Shown: one piece after another, positions 11,290 through 21,152 of the stretch
Layout: each line of letters opens with the position of its first letter
How positions within the stretch are numbered: position 1 is the stretch's first letter
DNA from: Thereva unica
Lineage: Eukaryota; Arthropoda; Insecta; Diptera; Therevidae
Direction of reading: 5' to 3'
Assembly: GCA_949987705.1 (NCBI GenBank)
Contig: OX465284.1
Span: 65,023,470-65,087,469 of the forward strand
Length of the DNA stretch: 64,000 nt
The notes under the pieces: model-generated
What the model saw: the letters and a program-made list of their open reading frames with translations, nothing else
Database searches by the model: none
What the model was told of the DNA's origin: nothing
Position numbers and translations under genes: made by a program

Positions 11290-11820
11290 TTACAAATTAG
11301 GAGAGCGTTCAAAAACCTTACTATGGATTACTATGGTTTGTCGCTCAAAAACTCCATGGGTAACCACGACATAACCACGAGCATAACTTTTTGGCGTTCA
11401 AAATTCCCGTGGTCAATCATGGTGTAGTTAAATTGTAACCCTGCTCGGGACTATGGTTAGCGATAGTTATGAAGAAAATGTAATGTTAAACACAGGAAAA
11501 ATCAAAGTGGGATTTGTAGATCAAAACAATAATTAATGGACACATACGAAATAATTGAAGCAAATAGCGAAGACTATTTTATAGAAAAACCATCATTTTC
11601 TTTAACTCGTAGTGGGGATAAAATCGTACCGTCACCTCCTCGCTGGTTCGTTCCTAGAACCAATCTAATCAACTGCGGCAGAACGCTCGGTGATCGAACA
11701 GTGTTCAGAATTAGCAATTTAATTTCTGACTCAATAAAAAGGTGCCGGAAGGGTGTGATTCAATTAAAAGATAACTTTTTCCAACAATCAAATTACTATT
11801 TATTTGCAATCAATTATTAG
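11290..11820 (+). repeat. Copy of a dispersed repeat shared with 19461-19863
   Basis: The part at about 11445-11660 ('GGACACATACGAAATAATTG', 'GATAAAATCGTACCGTCACC') recurs on both arms of the palindrome at 19461-19863. A 94-codon frame at 11536-11820 covers the shared part and goes beyond it. It has no motif I recognise, and since the sequence is repetitive I treat it as part of an unidentified mobile element rather than a host gene. Upstream (11300-11440) has short inverted words related to 'CCGTGGTTAT'. Confidence 0.5.
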
Positions 11821-12500
11821 ATTTTCTCAAATATAAATTCAATAAAATTCAACCATAGATTTACAAATTGCCAAAAATATTTCAATTCAATCTTAAATTC
11901 GTTATTAATTCGTGATTTATTACTTGAAAATTCGTAAATTGTTCTTTATTTGTTTTGTAAATAAGAATTACCAAAATGTTGCTTGCTCTGATAGCTTAAA
12001 TGGATAACGCCACCTATCTGTCAGATGACGATTGATGTTTCGCCTGATGTGTTCTGCAATTAGAACAGCCAGGAATAACCTTTGCGGTGCTGCACTCCGG
12101 TTTCGTTCTTGGAAATCGCTTGGGATTTGCTTGCTGCACTGGTTGCTGCTTGCTGGACTGCTTTGCCTGGTTTCTTTGCAAATTCGTCCCTCTGTGGTTG
12201 GTTACAGTAACTGCTGAAATCAATTCTGATGATTAAGTTACTGCTGTATTAAAGACTTCTAAGCTGTCTTTAATTCAGGCTTTACTGGGAAAAGACCTCA
12301 ATTCTGTCTTTTCAGAAGGCTAAGTTCGATACTTGAGCTTTGAAACTGCTTAATTGCTAAAACCTCAATGCAGATTTTATCTTCTAGTTCAAGACTCTAG
12401 AAAGATTAAAAGCAATCTGGTTTGATGCCAGCTGTGTGTCGGTATTTATTTTCTATTCGAATAATAGCTGCGACTATCCTTTGGTAGGGGGCTTCGTTTT
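11821..12500. other. No gene recognised
   Basis: The stretch is AT-rich at first, then T- and C-biased at 12080-12430. Open frames at 12014-12223 overlap on both strands and show low-complexity composition, so neither is called. Confidence 0.35.
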
Positions 12501-12810
12501 TGAAGTATATAATTTCGGGTTTATGTACTAGATCTGCGTGCGATGTCCAATCAGCTGTTCTCTTCTGACTCGTAGACGTCAAATGGAGTTGTTTGTTTTG
12601 GTGAGTATTTTCTTCTAATTTTAGTTTATTTACTAATTTTATTTTATGTTTTCAGGTTTTAGTGGGGGATGAAATGAGGAGGAGCCAGCGATCACTCCAT
12701 TCGGGTTGACAGGTGAGCATTTTTGTGGAACCTGTTTTGAATTTTTTATTAATATTTTTTTGTTTACAGAATTTGTCGATTTGCCGACGGCTTTTGGCGT
12801 ATTCTCTGGA

Positions 12811-13007
12811 ATGGATCTCTCTTTGGTGTTTTCATCGCTAATTTGGATTGTTTATCCCCTTTGGCTTAAAAGGTAAGAACTTGTATTTTTAATATTTATA
12901 TATTTAACTAATTCTTCTCTATTTCCAGGTATAAATTTCTTGTAGTTTTTTTTTGTGTAGTGCTGTCCTTTAACTTGTGTGTTTTTTGTTTGTGTTTGGT
13001 TTGTTGA
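12811..13007 (+). CDS. Candidate 46-residue hydrophobic peptide, spliced
   Basis: The ATG at 12811 opens a frame running to the donor at 12872. It joins in phase at 12929 (codon AG|G) and ends at TGA 13005-13007, giving 46 residues. The first half contains 'SSLIWIVYPLWLK'. After a short basic 'KRYK' the second half is almost entirely V, F, L and C, compatible with one or two membrane segments. The frame stays open only if the 56-nt intron is removed: the genomic frame stops otherwise. I do not recognise a family. It is the second ORF in the candidate transcript, after a 23-codon upstream ORF, so translation would need reinitiation or an alternative start. It is T-rich, so hydrophobicity could be a composition effect. 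Confidence 0.35.
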
Positions 13008-13012
13008 TTTTT

Positions 13013-13018
13013 AATAAA
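13013..13018 (+). terminator. Polyadenylation signal AATAAA
   Basis: AATAAA follows the stop codon of the small spliced ORF by 5 nt and is followed by a GT/T-rich stretch (about 13038-13080), as expected for a cleavage site. Confidence 0.5.
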
Positions 13019-13091
13019 GTGCAAGAACTTGAGAAATTGATGTTTTATTTATAAATTCCCTTTTTACATGGTTTTTGTTTTCAGTGTGGCC

Positions 13092-13612
13092 GGAACAAAC
13101 AGGAGTTAGCTTTATCGCTTGTTATGCTTAGAGGCGATGATATCAAAAAGGGCAGTGATTTTTTTATAAAGAGGAAATACCAGGAAGGACGAAAGTTACC
13201 AAGATCTGAAGAATGGAAAAGCAACGGACCATGTCGCGGAATGCAACTGCATCTCTAATCAGGCCTTATAGTTCAGAAGCGATAGCGAAAAAGAATTCAT
13301 ATGTTGCAATAAATTGCACCTGCGATTTTTCGACGCTATAATTAAGAGAAAGATCGTAGGAATTATATGAATAAGTTTTGGAAAGTTCGGCCCTGGGGAA
13401 CAGGTGAAAAAAGGCTAATAATATAGCGGCAACTTAATAATATGAAGTAGCTTTTAGGTGCTAAAACTTGTAGATAACAGAGCTTAAAAGAGCGAAAAAA
13501 ATAAGTTTTGGACAACTGAAATCGGTTAACATTCATTCATTTTTTGACATTTAATTACAGGGACTGTAATTCCTTCCAGCACAAGAACAATGTCGAAGTC
13601 GGAGAAAGATCT
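13092..13612 (+). repeat. Arm of a 0.5-kb inverted repeat, partner at 19862-20325
   Basis: The segment from 'GAACAAACAGGAGTTAGCTT' to 'CAAGAACAATGTCG' is repeated in inverse orientation at 19862-20325 with scattered differences and small indels. The arms enclose about 6.2 kb. No coding motif is visible, so this looks like a dispersed non-autonomous element present twice. Confidence 0.75.
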
Positions 13613-14224
13613 TTAGATTATCCGTGACACAGTGAATGTGCGGTTACCTGCAGGAACATTTTGTCTTTGAACAATTACTGGGGCTATACTGGGGTGTTAG
13701 CGGGTTTCTGGCGGGACAGTACCTTCACACCGTGGCTTAAAAATGAAGAAAACGCAGTGGTATAGGGATGGGCAAAAAATCCATATCGTGTGGAATAATT
13801 GGAAGTAGGATACCTATATTTGTCCGACTTCTTCAAGCTGGCAAACTACCCAGCAGGCATTATAGCTCATATTGAGCTAAATATGATCTATTTGCGATTG
13901 GCAATTTTTTCGTTTAAAGTCTCAAATAGTAATTTATGAGATACATATGAGGAAATAGTGAGTTAATTGGCGCATGTTTCTGAACTAAATATGAGGTCAA
14001 TATGAAGTAACTCAAGAGCTAAATGCTATTTCAAAATGTTCTCATATTGAGCTCACTGAGCAGAAAAAAAAGTACTGAGAAATGTTAAAAATCAAAATTA
14101 CTATTTTCACATTAATTTTTTTTGTTACTGTCTTTTTCTACTATTTTTTATATTCATATAATTTTATATTATTATATATATTCATATTTTACTGGTGATT
14201 TGAGAATATTTTTTTTCGATTGCC
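13613..14224. other. No gene; AT-rich DNA with repeated ATGAG words
   Basis: 13860-14060 contains many short direct and inverted words built from 'ATATTGAGCT' and 'ATATGAG', echoed at 14340-14360. This may be a decayed SINE or MITE around the tRNA-like segment, but ends could not be fixed. Confidence 0.35.
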
Positions 14225-14300
14225 TTATACGAGATTCGAATCTGGGTCACTGGAACATGAAGCCAACATTCTACCAACTGAGCTATTGAGACTACTGTGT
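14225..14300 (-). repeat. tRNA-like segment (SINE head or tRNA pseudogene)
   Basis: On the minus strand the sequence has an A-box-like 'TAGCTCAGTTGGTAGA' and, 34 nt further on, a B-box-like 'GATTCGAATCT'. This is the spacing of internal Pol III promoters in tRNA genes. A run of eight A follows at about 14216-14209. The acceptor and T stems do not pair properly, so it is not a functional tRNA. The repeated words on both sides favour a tRNA-derived SINE. Confidence 0.45.
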
Positions 14301-16433
14301 ATACGCCGCCGTAAGAGTGTATATAAATGACAAATATAATATGAGCTCATTGTGAGATTTGTCTAAATAAATACCTGTTCGGCTCTCGCTCGCGACCGGG
14401 TCGGTCGCTTCCTCCTGCGACTGGCCCCCCATATATAATCAGTGCTCGACTGATTAACAGTGTTCCAATATAACGGTGTATTTCTGAGTCTTTACGAAGC
14501 CATCGTGTTTCATTTTTAAACTCGTGTAATCTTTGATTTCTTCTGTGGAATCTAATTTAATTCCAGTTCGGTACCCAACAAAGACATGTGGTTTTCATAA
14601 AACTAATCTTAGTTTTCGTTTTGCATAAGTTTGTGTTCTCCGCATAGTATGGTTAAATGTTCAGCCGTTAGAATACTTTAATTAATGATAATCTGTGACA
14701 ATTGCTTAAACTTAATTATATGGATCACAGAGATTTTTTAAGAATATAAAATACAGCATGGTTTTACACAGCGATCCGCTAAAATTCAGGGTGAAGCATC
14801 ATCAACCGTTAACAGTTTTCAACAATGGACGATATGGACGAGTGCACTCACGTGATCTCAGTATCCGTTATCTGTGCACAATTCTAAATTAGGACCTACT
14901 TTTCGAGCATGGCTTTCTTATCCACCTAATTTTAAATCTTATCAGTGACTCCATATTCAATAGCTATTTCAAATTTGAGCATCTGGCGCGCGGGTTTTTT
15001 GGAGGGAGGAATTCGCGTTCCCCATGCCCTTTATGCATGATGGAATAATATCACCAGACCAGGAAATTTTGATGTACTGAATTTGTGTGCAGCCAGTTTT
15101 ACATCGCTTGAGAAATCGGTATCTTGGAGCAAATTATTATGATCAAAGGAGATTGAAAAGAGCAGGGTGGATACTGATAACTCGTGGCTAGTTGAGGGGA
15201 GACAACTTAGCCACAGCAGCTGGGGGGACACACATTCAGCTATTATAGTTATGATATTTGATATACCACAAATGTTTTTTTTCTGCAATTTCTGGTTACA
15301 TTTTGGTTTGGCAAGTTGGTGTTTGAAGGATTCTACAACGAGTCAACCGGTGTTCCAGCAACCTTCTGGCAGCACGTGAAAGGGGACATGATGCTGTATA
15401 GGGGCTTATGCAGAAAAACTCACCTACATGCATTCTTTGACAATTGACTGACTGGTTCTACATTAAGATATTTTGATTGGACCTTCTTTGCGTAGTTTGG
15501 ATTCTACATTACCGGACGTACCCAATTTGACACTTAAGATGACAGCTTTATTCATCAGTCCAGCTTTATCTACTTTGATGTGACATTTCTCACATCTCCT
15601 ATCAGAGACGCCTGCCACGTTGTTCTGGCCCAAACTAGGACGCGTCATTCAGCCTTGTATCAATGAAAGATAATTATTTTAATTTTATCACAGTAATTTG
15701 GTCTATATAGCCGCGAGGCTGGACCAGTAAGCAACCCTGTGGTCAGGGTTCGCTAGCTTTATGCTAGTAAATTAATTAAACAACAACAACAACATAAATA
15801 AATACCTAACGATGGAGGTTTTCTTATAACCGCACAGTGGGACGAATTGCCTAAAACGTGGGCAAAAGTCCGAAAATAAAAGTTTCGATTTAGGGATATT
15901 CATCTTTTGGGATGACTACAGTATTGTTGGCACTATTAAATCCCGGCAGTAGAAGCGGTTAATTGTTTTTCCTTGAAGCTGCACAGCAGGTCGAACTTGT
16001 TCATTGTTTATTTGTAAAGCGTTCAGCTCTGTGCTTAAAAAACGTAGCGCAAATTGAAACTTGCATAAAATTATAACGACAATACAGATTCGAAATATTG
16101 AAAATGGAGAATGTTTCTCCAGGTATGTACTAAATTTTAAATGCTTTATGACTTGTTAAGCGACGTGTTAACATTTGTTATTGAAATAAACAATAATTAT
16201 GTATAATAACGAGAAAAGTTTATAAAATTCAATCGAAATTAAGAGATAAGTTATGAGTTCCACGGAATACCACTAAGTGAAGTATTTTTTTTATAAAATA
16301 AGTCATATTTACTTCAGCCGCAACTCTCTTAGTAAACCACATATGCAGTTACGGTTGCTACATTTTATTTTTGATGAAATGTTTATAAAAAAGCGAGAAA
16401 ATTCTCCATATTGTTAAATTTGCACGAAATTTT
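14301..16433. other. No gene recognised
   Basis: 14380-14560 is GC-richer and resembles LTR or leader sequence, but no partner was seen. A (CAA)n-rich tail near 15779-15795 after GC-rich sequence at 15705-15760 is typical of a LINE 3' end. The open frames at 15031-15648 overlap on both strands and carry no motif. Confidence 0.3.
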
Positions 16434-17150
16434 GTGGTATTATGTTCTCGACGTCGCTGATGACGAATTTGATGTCAAAATTTTAAAATTCAAAACGGCG
16501 GAGCCAATATGGCGGACATAATTTTTCAAAATTTGTAGAAATAAGTTCAAAACTTGTATCTATATGTTTTTGAGCATGCCGATTACGAATCTGATGTCAA
16601 AATTAGGAAATTCAAACACGGATATATATATGTACCTATAAATATTAGTTCAGTCGTCAAAGCACATTGCGAATGCAGACCTCTAACTAAATGTTAACTC
16701 ACGAAACTTTTTCTAAAAAAAAGTTTTTCGTGAGTAGAATATGTATGTTAAAAAAGTTTCGGAAAATTGGTTGTCCGCTACGATATGTAATTAAAAATGT
16801 GATCTAAATCCCAATATTTTAGCATTTTGGTCTTATTTTGAACCTACATATCTTATAAAGGGAGTCACTCAAGTTCCTGTTCTTAAAATTTTCGAATTCA
16901 TATAAATACAAGTTTTGAACAGTTTTGAAAAATTATGTCCGCCATATTGGATCCGCCATTTTGAATTTCCAAATTCTGACATCAAATTCGTAATCGGCAT
17001 GCCCAAAAACATCTAGATACAAGTTTTGAGTTTATTTCTACAATGTTTTAAAAATAATGTCCGCCATATTCGATTCGCCATTTTGAATTTTCAGTTTTCG
17101 ATATTAAATTCGTGATCAGCGAGCTCGATTACCCTATAATACCGAATTAC
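16434..17150. mobile_element. Foldback-type element with duplicated arms
   Basis: The left arm (16434-16615) and right arm (16900-17150) are inverse to each other. Each arm itself contains two related copies of a segment with 'ATATGGCGGACATAATTTTT' and 'ACGAATTTGATGTCAAAATT'. The central part (16640-16890) is shared with the foldback at 26952-29404, including 'AACTAAATGTTAACT' and 'TTTCGGAAAATTGGTTGT'. The two are therefore related families or a nested insertion. Confidence 0.7.
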
Positions 17151-17715
17151 GTCTAAATTCATCAATATTTAGACTTTTGTCCACGTTTTCGGCAATTCGT
17201 TCCACTGTGAACCGTTGTAAATTCCAATTACGAAAGGTTCCTTTATAATTAATCCCTCCGACATTCGCAATTATTGGCCAAAATTGCTCAGTCGAGCTAT
17301 TAAAAATTGGCAAACCATCGACATTAATGTTTAACAAAATACTATTATCTTTTTGTAAATTTTAAAATGCCTTCTTGACAAACTGTAACATCTTGGTGCC
17401 AATATTTGCATTCTTCATCGATGTTCGTCACTTCTACTGATTTTGGTGTCATCAGAACGGTTCTTGCTTCAGTTGGAAATTTACTAGGAAGTAGTTTGTC
17501 CAGAACACTAAGTAAATCAGTTATTCCATTTCTACCGATACCATATTTGTTAGCCCAACTTCCAATTCCCGCGATTGCATCTCCTACTCTAATATTGATA
17601 TCATCATTATCGTCAAATTATTCAGATAAGTCGCCCAAATTATCAACTTCATTTCTCATTCGATTTGATTCTTCATCATCCGAAAATTCGATGATTCCGA
17701 TAATTCCCATCTAAA
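17134..17715 (-). pseudogene. Transposon-associated protein relic
   Basis: Two minus-strand pieces, broken by stops around 17340-17400 and 17620, read in order 'GRNGITDLLSVLDKLLP', 'FPTEARTVLMTP', then 'INVDGLPIFNSSTEQFWPI'. This combination, especially the DGLP..SS..QFWPI block, is common in arthropod genomes in multicopy proteins I associate with mobile elements. I cannot name the family with confidence. The adjacent foldback element at 16434-17150 overlaps its end and may be its own terminus or a separate insertion. Confidence 0.55.
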
Positions 17716-18064
17716 AAAACTTGAAGCAGTACTACTAGAAGAGGCTTGACCAGCTTGAGAAGTTTCGAATGCCATTCTTATATTTCCGCTTGTGTCTGGT
17801 GAACTTTCCACTTCTTTTATATTTTTGTAGCAATTTTTTGTCCAGCATAGGATACCACGGTTACAAACTTCACTAACAATTTCAGTCTTTTGCTTAAGAA
17901 AGTCAAATTGGGAATGACGATAATAGTCTTAAAAATTGTTATCAAACGAATTGCCCATAATTAGCTCATAACAATCTTCCAATCAATGAACATTAAGTGG
18001 GACATTCAATTTCGGTTTCTTTTCCTCTCATTATTTTCTCACAACTAATTTAATTTTTTTTTGG
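17716..18064. other. No clear gene
   Basis: Probably the upstream continuation of the minus-strand TE relic (the frame is Ser-rich near 17720-17790), but stops are frequent and no motif was found. Confidence 0.3.
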
Positions 18065-18077
18065 CATTTGGGATGTC

Positions 18078-18668
18078 CAGTCCGATGGAATGGTAGAACG
18101 ATTCAACAGGACAATGCTAGAACACCTAAGAAAAGTTGTTAGTGAGCACCAGCGTGACTGGGACAGTTACATCCCTATATTTCTAATGGCATATCGGACA
18201 GCGGTTCATAATTCCACAGGACAAACCCCTTGTAGTGTGATTTTTGGAAGACAAATCCGGCTGCCAAGCGACTTGAAATTTGGGACACCTGTTGAAAGCA
18301 ACGAGTCTACTGGCGGTTTTACAGGTGAACTTCGTGATCGACTCGCAGATATCCATCAGCTTGCAAGGAAGAATCTTAAGATAGCCACTGACAGGATGAA
18401 AACTAGGTACGACTTCAGAGCAAACTGTAGCGGATACCAGGAAGGGGACCTCATTTGGCTGTTCTATCCTCGACGACGAAAAGGCAAGTCTCCGAAAGTT
18501 CAGCGCCAGTGGGAGGGGCCCTATAAAATCCTAACACGGATCAACGATGTTGTCTACAGGATTCAACAAGGACCCAAAGCCAAGAAGAAGATTGTGCACA
18601 TAGGCAGGCTGTGCCCATATCATCAGCCGGATCCAGGATGGACAACTCTCCGGGACGAACAGTCCTAA
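18078..18668 (+). pseudogene. Gypsy pol fragment: integrase C-terminal part
   Basis: The frame enters at 'QSDGMVERFNRTM', which contains the Glu of the integrase D-D-E triad in the usual 'NG.VER.N' context. It continues through 'AYRTAVHNSTGQTPC' and ends with a chromodomain-free tail that includes 'WEGPYKIL', 'YRIQ' and 'HIGRLCPYH'. The first two catalytic Asp residues and the zinc-binding domain are absent, so the fragment cannot integrate DNA. The frame is otherwise uninterrupted, suggesting a fairly recent truncation. The stop at 18666-18668 is 10 bp before the LTR, as usual in this group. Confidence 0.85.
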
Positions 18669-18678
18669 GAAGGGGCAA

Positions 18679-19188
18679 TGTGATGATTATGCGCCATCTG
18701 TTTGTTAAAAAGCATAATCAACTATTGTCGGTAACAACTCTGGTTGATGTCTGAACTAATGATTTATGTACTAAACTAAAATTGGAACGATCGATAAGTG
18801 AAGACAACTTCAAGCTTCTGGACGAAAAGAAAAGAACATACCACTAGGCACTAGAAAAGGGACGGAGGTTCCAGAAGTTAGATAAAGGTGGAGCTTGGAT
18901 ATAAAAGCGGCTTGCAGGCGCTGAGCAAGTCAGTTTTTGATTTGAAAGGCGATAAAAGTGTTCTAAAGTGAGAACAGTGAAAAGTGGTGATTTAAAAGTG
19001 AACTATAAAGCGTTAAATAGAATTTAATAATGCGAGTTATTAAATTGAAAGTGATTATAGTGAACTGTAAGAATTGTGTTTGTTATTAAATTGTGTTTTG
19101 GTTTGTAGTAAATAAATTTTGTGTGGATAATTAAAAAGTGTATTCCTTAATTAATCCTACGAATCCGTTAAGCCGTAAAAACGTAACA
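18679..19188 (+). repeat. 3' LTR, 510 bp
   Basis: It begins TGTGATGATTATGCG just after the purine tract 'AAGAAGGGGCAA' and ends CGTAACA, i.e. TG...CA. A TATA-like box ('GGATATAAAAG') lies at about 18897 and an AATAAA-type signal at about 19111. No 5' partner is in the window. Confidence 0.8.
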
Positions 19189-19460
19189 ATATGTTGAGCT
19201 GACGATCATATTTTTGCTCATTGAAAAATCGATAACACGTTGTCCGTTGTCGTTTAAGGTTTCGTGGAGACTTTGTTGCCGTAGTCGATGTCGTTTTTTC
19301 CGTTCGTTCAAAGGCTTTGTTTCGAGTTTCTTAACTGATGTGTTTTTACACGGTTCGGTAGTTAGCCCAACGCCCAATCCCACTACCAGGAGGACCGGAT
19401 CCGTGAATTATACTCCATCCGATAGGATGGCCCAGCTATACTCCCGGGCACTGAGTACAT

Positions 19461-19863
19461 CCGTCGTCGGTTCTAGGAACACCAGCGAGGAGGTGACGGT
19501 ACGATTTTATGCCCACTACGAGTTAAAGAAAATGATGGTTTTTCTATAAAATAGTCTTCGCTATTTGCTTCGATTATTTCGTATGTGTCCATTAATTATC
19601 TATAATATTTGATCTCACAAATCCCACTTTGATTTTTCCTGTGTTTAACATTCTTTTCTTCTTCTTCATTTTCTTCTTAACTATCTCTAACCCTGCTAGG
19701 GAGTATGGTTAGCGATAGTTAAGAAGAAAATGAAGAAGAAGAAAAGAATGTTAAATACAGGACACATACGAAATAATTGAAGCAAATAGCGAAGGCTTTA
19801 ACTCGTAGTGGGGATAAAATCGTACCGTCACCTCCTCGGTGGTGTTCCTAGAACCGACGACGG
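19461..19863. repeat. Imperfect palindrome of about 400 bp
   Basis: The left arm from 'CCGTCGTCGGTTCTAGGAAC' and the right arm ending 'GTTCCTAGAACCGACGACGG' are inverse, centred near 19690-19700. The right arm lacks several short segments present in the left, including the AAATCCCACTTTG part. Both arms match the repeat at 11445-11660. A GAAGAA-rich inner stem occupies 19640-19760. Confidence 0.75.
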
Positions 19864-20325
19864 TCGACATTGTTCTTGTGCTGGAAGGAATTACAGTCCC
19901 TGTAATTAAATGCCAATGAATGTTAACCGATCTCAGTTGTCCAAAACTTATTTTTTTCGCTTTTTTAAGCTCTGTTATCTACAAGTTTTAGCACCTAAAA
20001 GCTACTTCATATTATTAAGTTGCCGCTACTATTATTAACCTTTTTTCACCTGTTCCCCAGGGCCGAACTTATCCAAAACTTATTCATATAATTCCTACGA
20101 TTTGTCTCTTTATTATAGCGTCGAAAAATCGCAGGTGCAATTTATTGCAACATATGATTAGAGATGCAGTTGCATTCCGCGACATGGTCCATTGCTTTTC
20201 CATTTTTCAGATCTTGATAACTTTCGTCCTTTCTGGTATTTCCTCTTTATAAAAAAATCGCTGCCCTTTCTGCTATCATCTCCTCTAAGCATAACAAGCG
20301 ATAAAGCTAACTCCTGTTCGATCAC
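19862..20325 (-). repeat. Inverse partner of the repeat at 13092-13612
   Basis: It runs directly on from the palindrome at 19461-19863, from 'CGACATTGTTCTTGTGCTGG' to 'AACTCCTGTTCG'. The junction of the two repeats suggests they belong to one composite mobile element. Confidence 0.75.
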
Positions 20326-21079
20326 CGAAATGAGCGTTCTGTCGCAGTTGTATTAGATTGGGAGCTGCTGGAATAAAACCGCCTGTTGGCATTGACTGTC
20401 AGTTCTTGTACTTATCTCTCTAGTATGTTTCCAGTCAACATCACAAAGAACCATTATCACTGAGCGCTAGTATTTTACATAAAAAACATAGGTTCGGTGT
20501 TCTAGTTAATGCTTATCTTTATACTAACTGCAACAGACAATGGGCCTGATTTTTGAATCCGGCGGATCGGAAGTGAGTGTGGATTTGATACTTTGCCGAT
20601 AATTTTTTCGGTAATCAAATTCGCATTCAATCCGCGAATGCGCATTTTTGAATAAGCAAAGTATCAAATCCGCACTCACTTCCGTCTCGTGTGAAGCTTA
20701 GCGACCAAAGAAAAGAATTTTGTGCTACATAGGCTGCGGAGTAAAAGTGATTACCAAGAGATTTTTCAACGAAGGATAGAGCGTGTAATAATATTCCTAT
20801 GGTAACTATAATCTAGATTCTAATGTTGTTGAAAGAAGTTGTCATTTTACGTAAAATAACTTAAAACCAAACTGATATAATTACCTTAAATGAAAATCTT
20901 GAATTTTTTAAAATACATTTATTAAAAGTATAAAACATAAAGATAAAATACGAATATAAGTACAAATCAGTTTTTTACGCAAAATGAAAAAATTAAGTAA
21001 ATATAGTTTCAGTTTGTAACGATTACAAATAAAAATAAAATCTTTAATTTAAGTTTACACTTTTGTTTATTTTTGTTTT
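20326..21079. other. Downstream flank of TMEM94 with a small palindrome
   Basis: 20569-20683 is a hairpin with arms 'GGAAGTGAGTGTGGATTTGA' and its near-perfect inverse, probably a 115-bp MITE. The rest is AT-rich. The TMEM94 3' UTR should lie within about 21079-20800, where several AATAAA-like words occur on the minus strand, for example around 20945-21050. No single signal could be chosen. Confidence 0.5.
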
Positions 21080-21152
21080 TTAAAATGGCGAATTCATTCC
21101 CAATTTGGTTCCAAAATCAAGTCGTGCACGTCTCTGGTAACGTAAATTGATC
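21080..21152 (-). CDS. TMEM94: TMEM94 last coding exon
   Basis: The acceptor 'TATTCAAG' precedes 21152. The first base completes the AAG codon split across the 65-nt intron. The exon encodes 23 residues with the conserved tail 'TKLGMNSPF' and a TAA at 21082-21080. Basic residues (RYQRRAR) after the last membrane segment suggest a short cytosolic tail. This exon is too short to stand out as an open frame and was found by joining splice sites. Confidence 0.9.

Larger units (their letters stand above)
12583..13035 (+). ncRNA. Candidate short four-exon transcript
   Basis: Four consecutive exon-like segments are separated by three introns of 55, 57 and 56 nt: 12601-12655, 12713-12769 and 12873-12928. 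All have strong sites (donors GTGAGT, GTGAGC and GTAAGA; acceptors TTTTCAG, TTTACAG and TTCCAG). The last exon ends with AATAAA at 13013-13018. A TATA-like box lies at about 12506. Spliced, the first two exons hold a 23-codon ORF starting at 12583 and ending at 12709. A second ORF begins at 12811 and is listed separately. Three tiny introns with near-consensus sites in 430 bp are unlikely by chance. The transcript start is unknown. It could be a host gene, a long non-coding RNA, or a spliced transposon transcript. Confidence 0.6.
18065..19188 (+). mobile_element. 5'-truncated gypsy-type LTR retrotransposon
   Basis: The segment holds the C-terminal part of an integrase, a purine-rich tract and a complete 3' LTR, all in plus orientation. 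The 5' LTR, gag and most of pol are missing. It is unrelated in sequence to the CsRn1-like element at 52-64 kb. Confidence 0.85.

Noticed and set aside
12014..12223. Opposite-strand frames, one Gln/Lys-rich, one Leu-rich
   Set aside because: Mirror products of the same biased composition; no motif or splice context.
15031..15379. Two overlapping opposite-strand frames of 70-85 codons
   Set aside because: Mutual shadows without motifs; stop-free by chance in a mixed-composition region.
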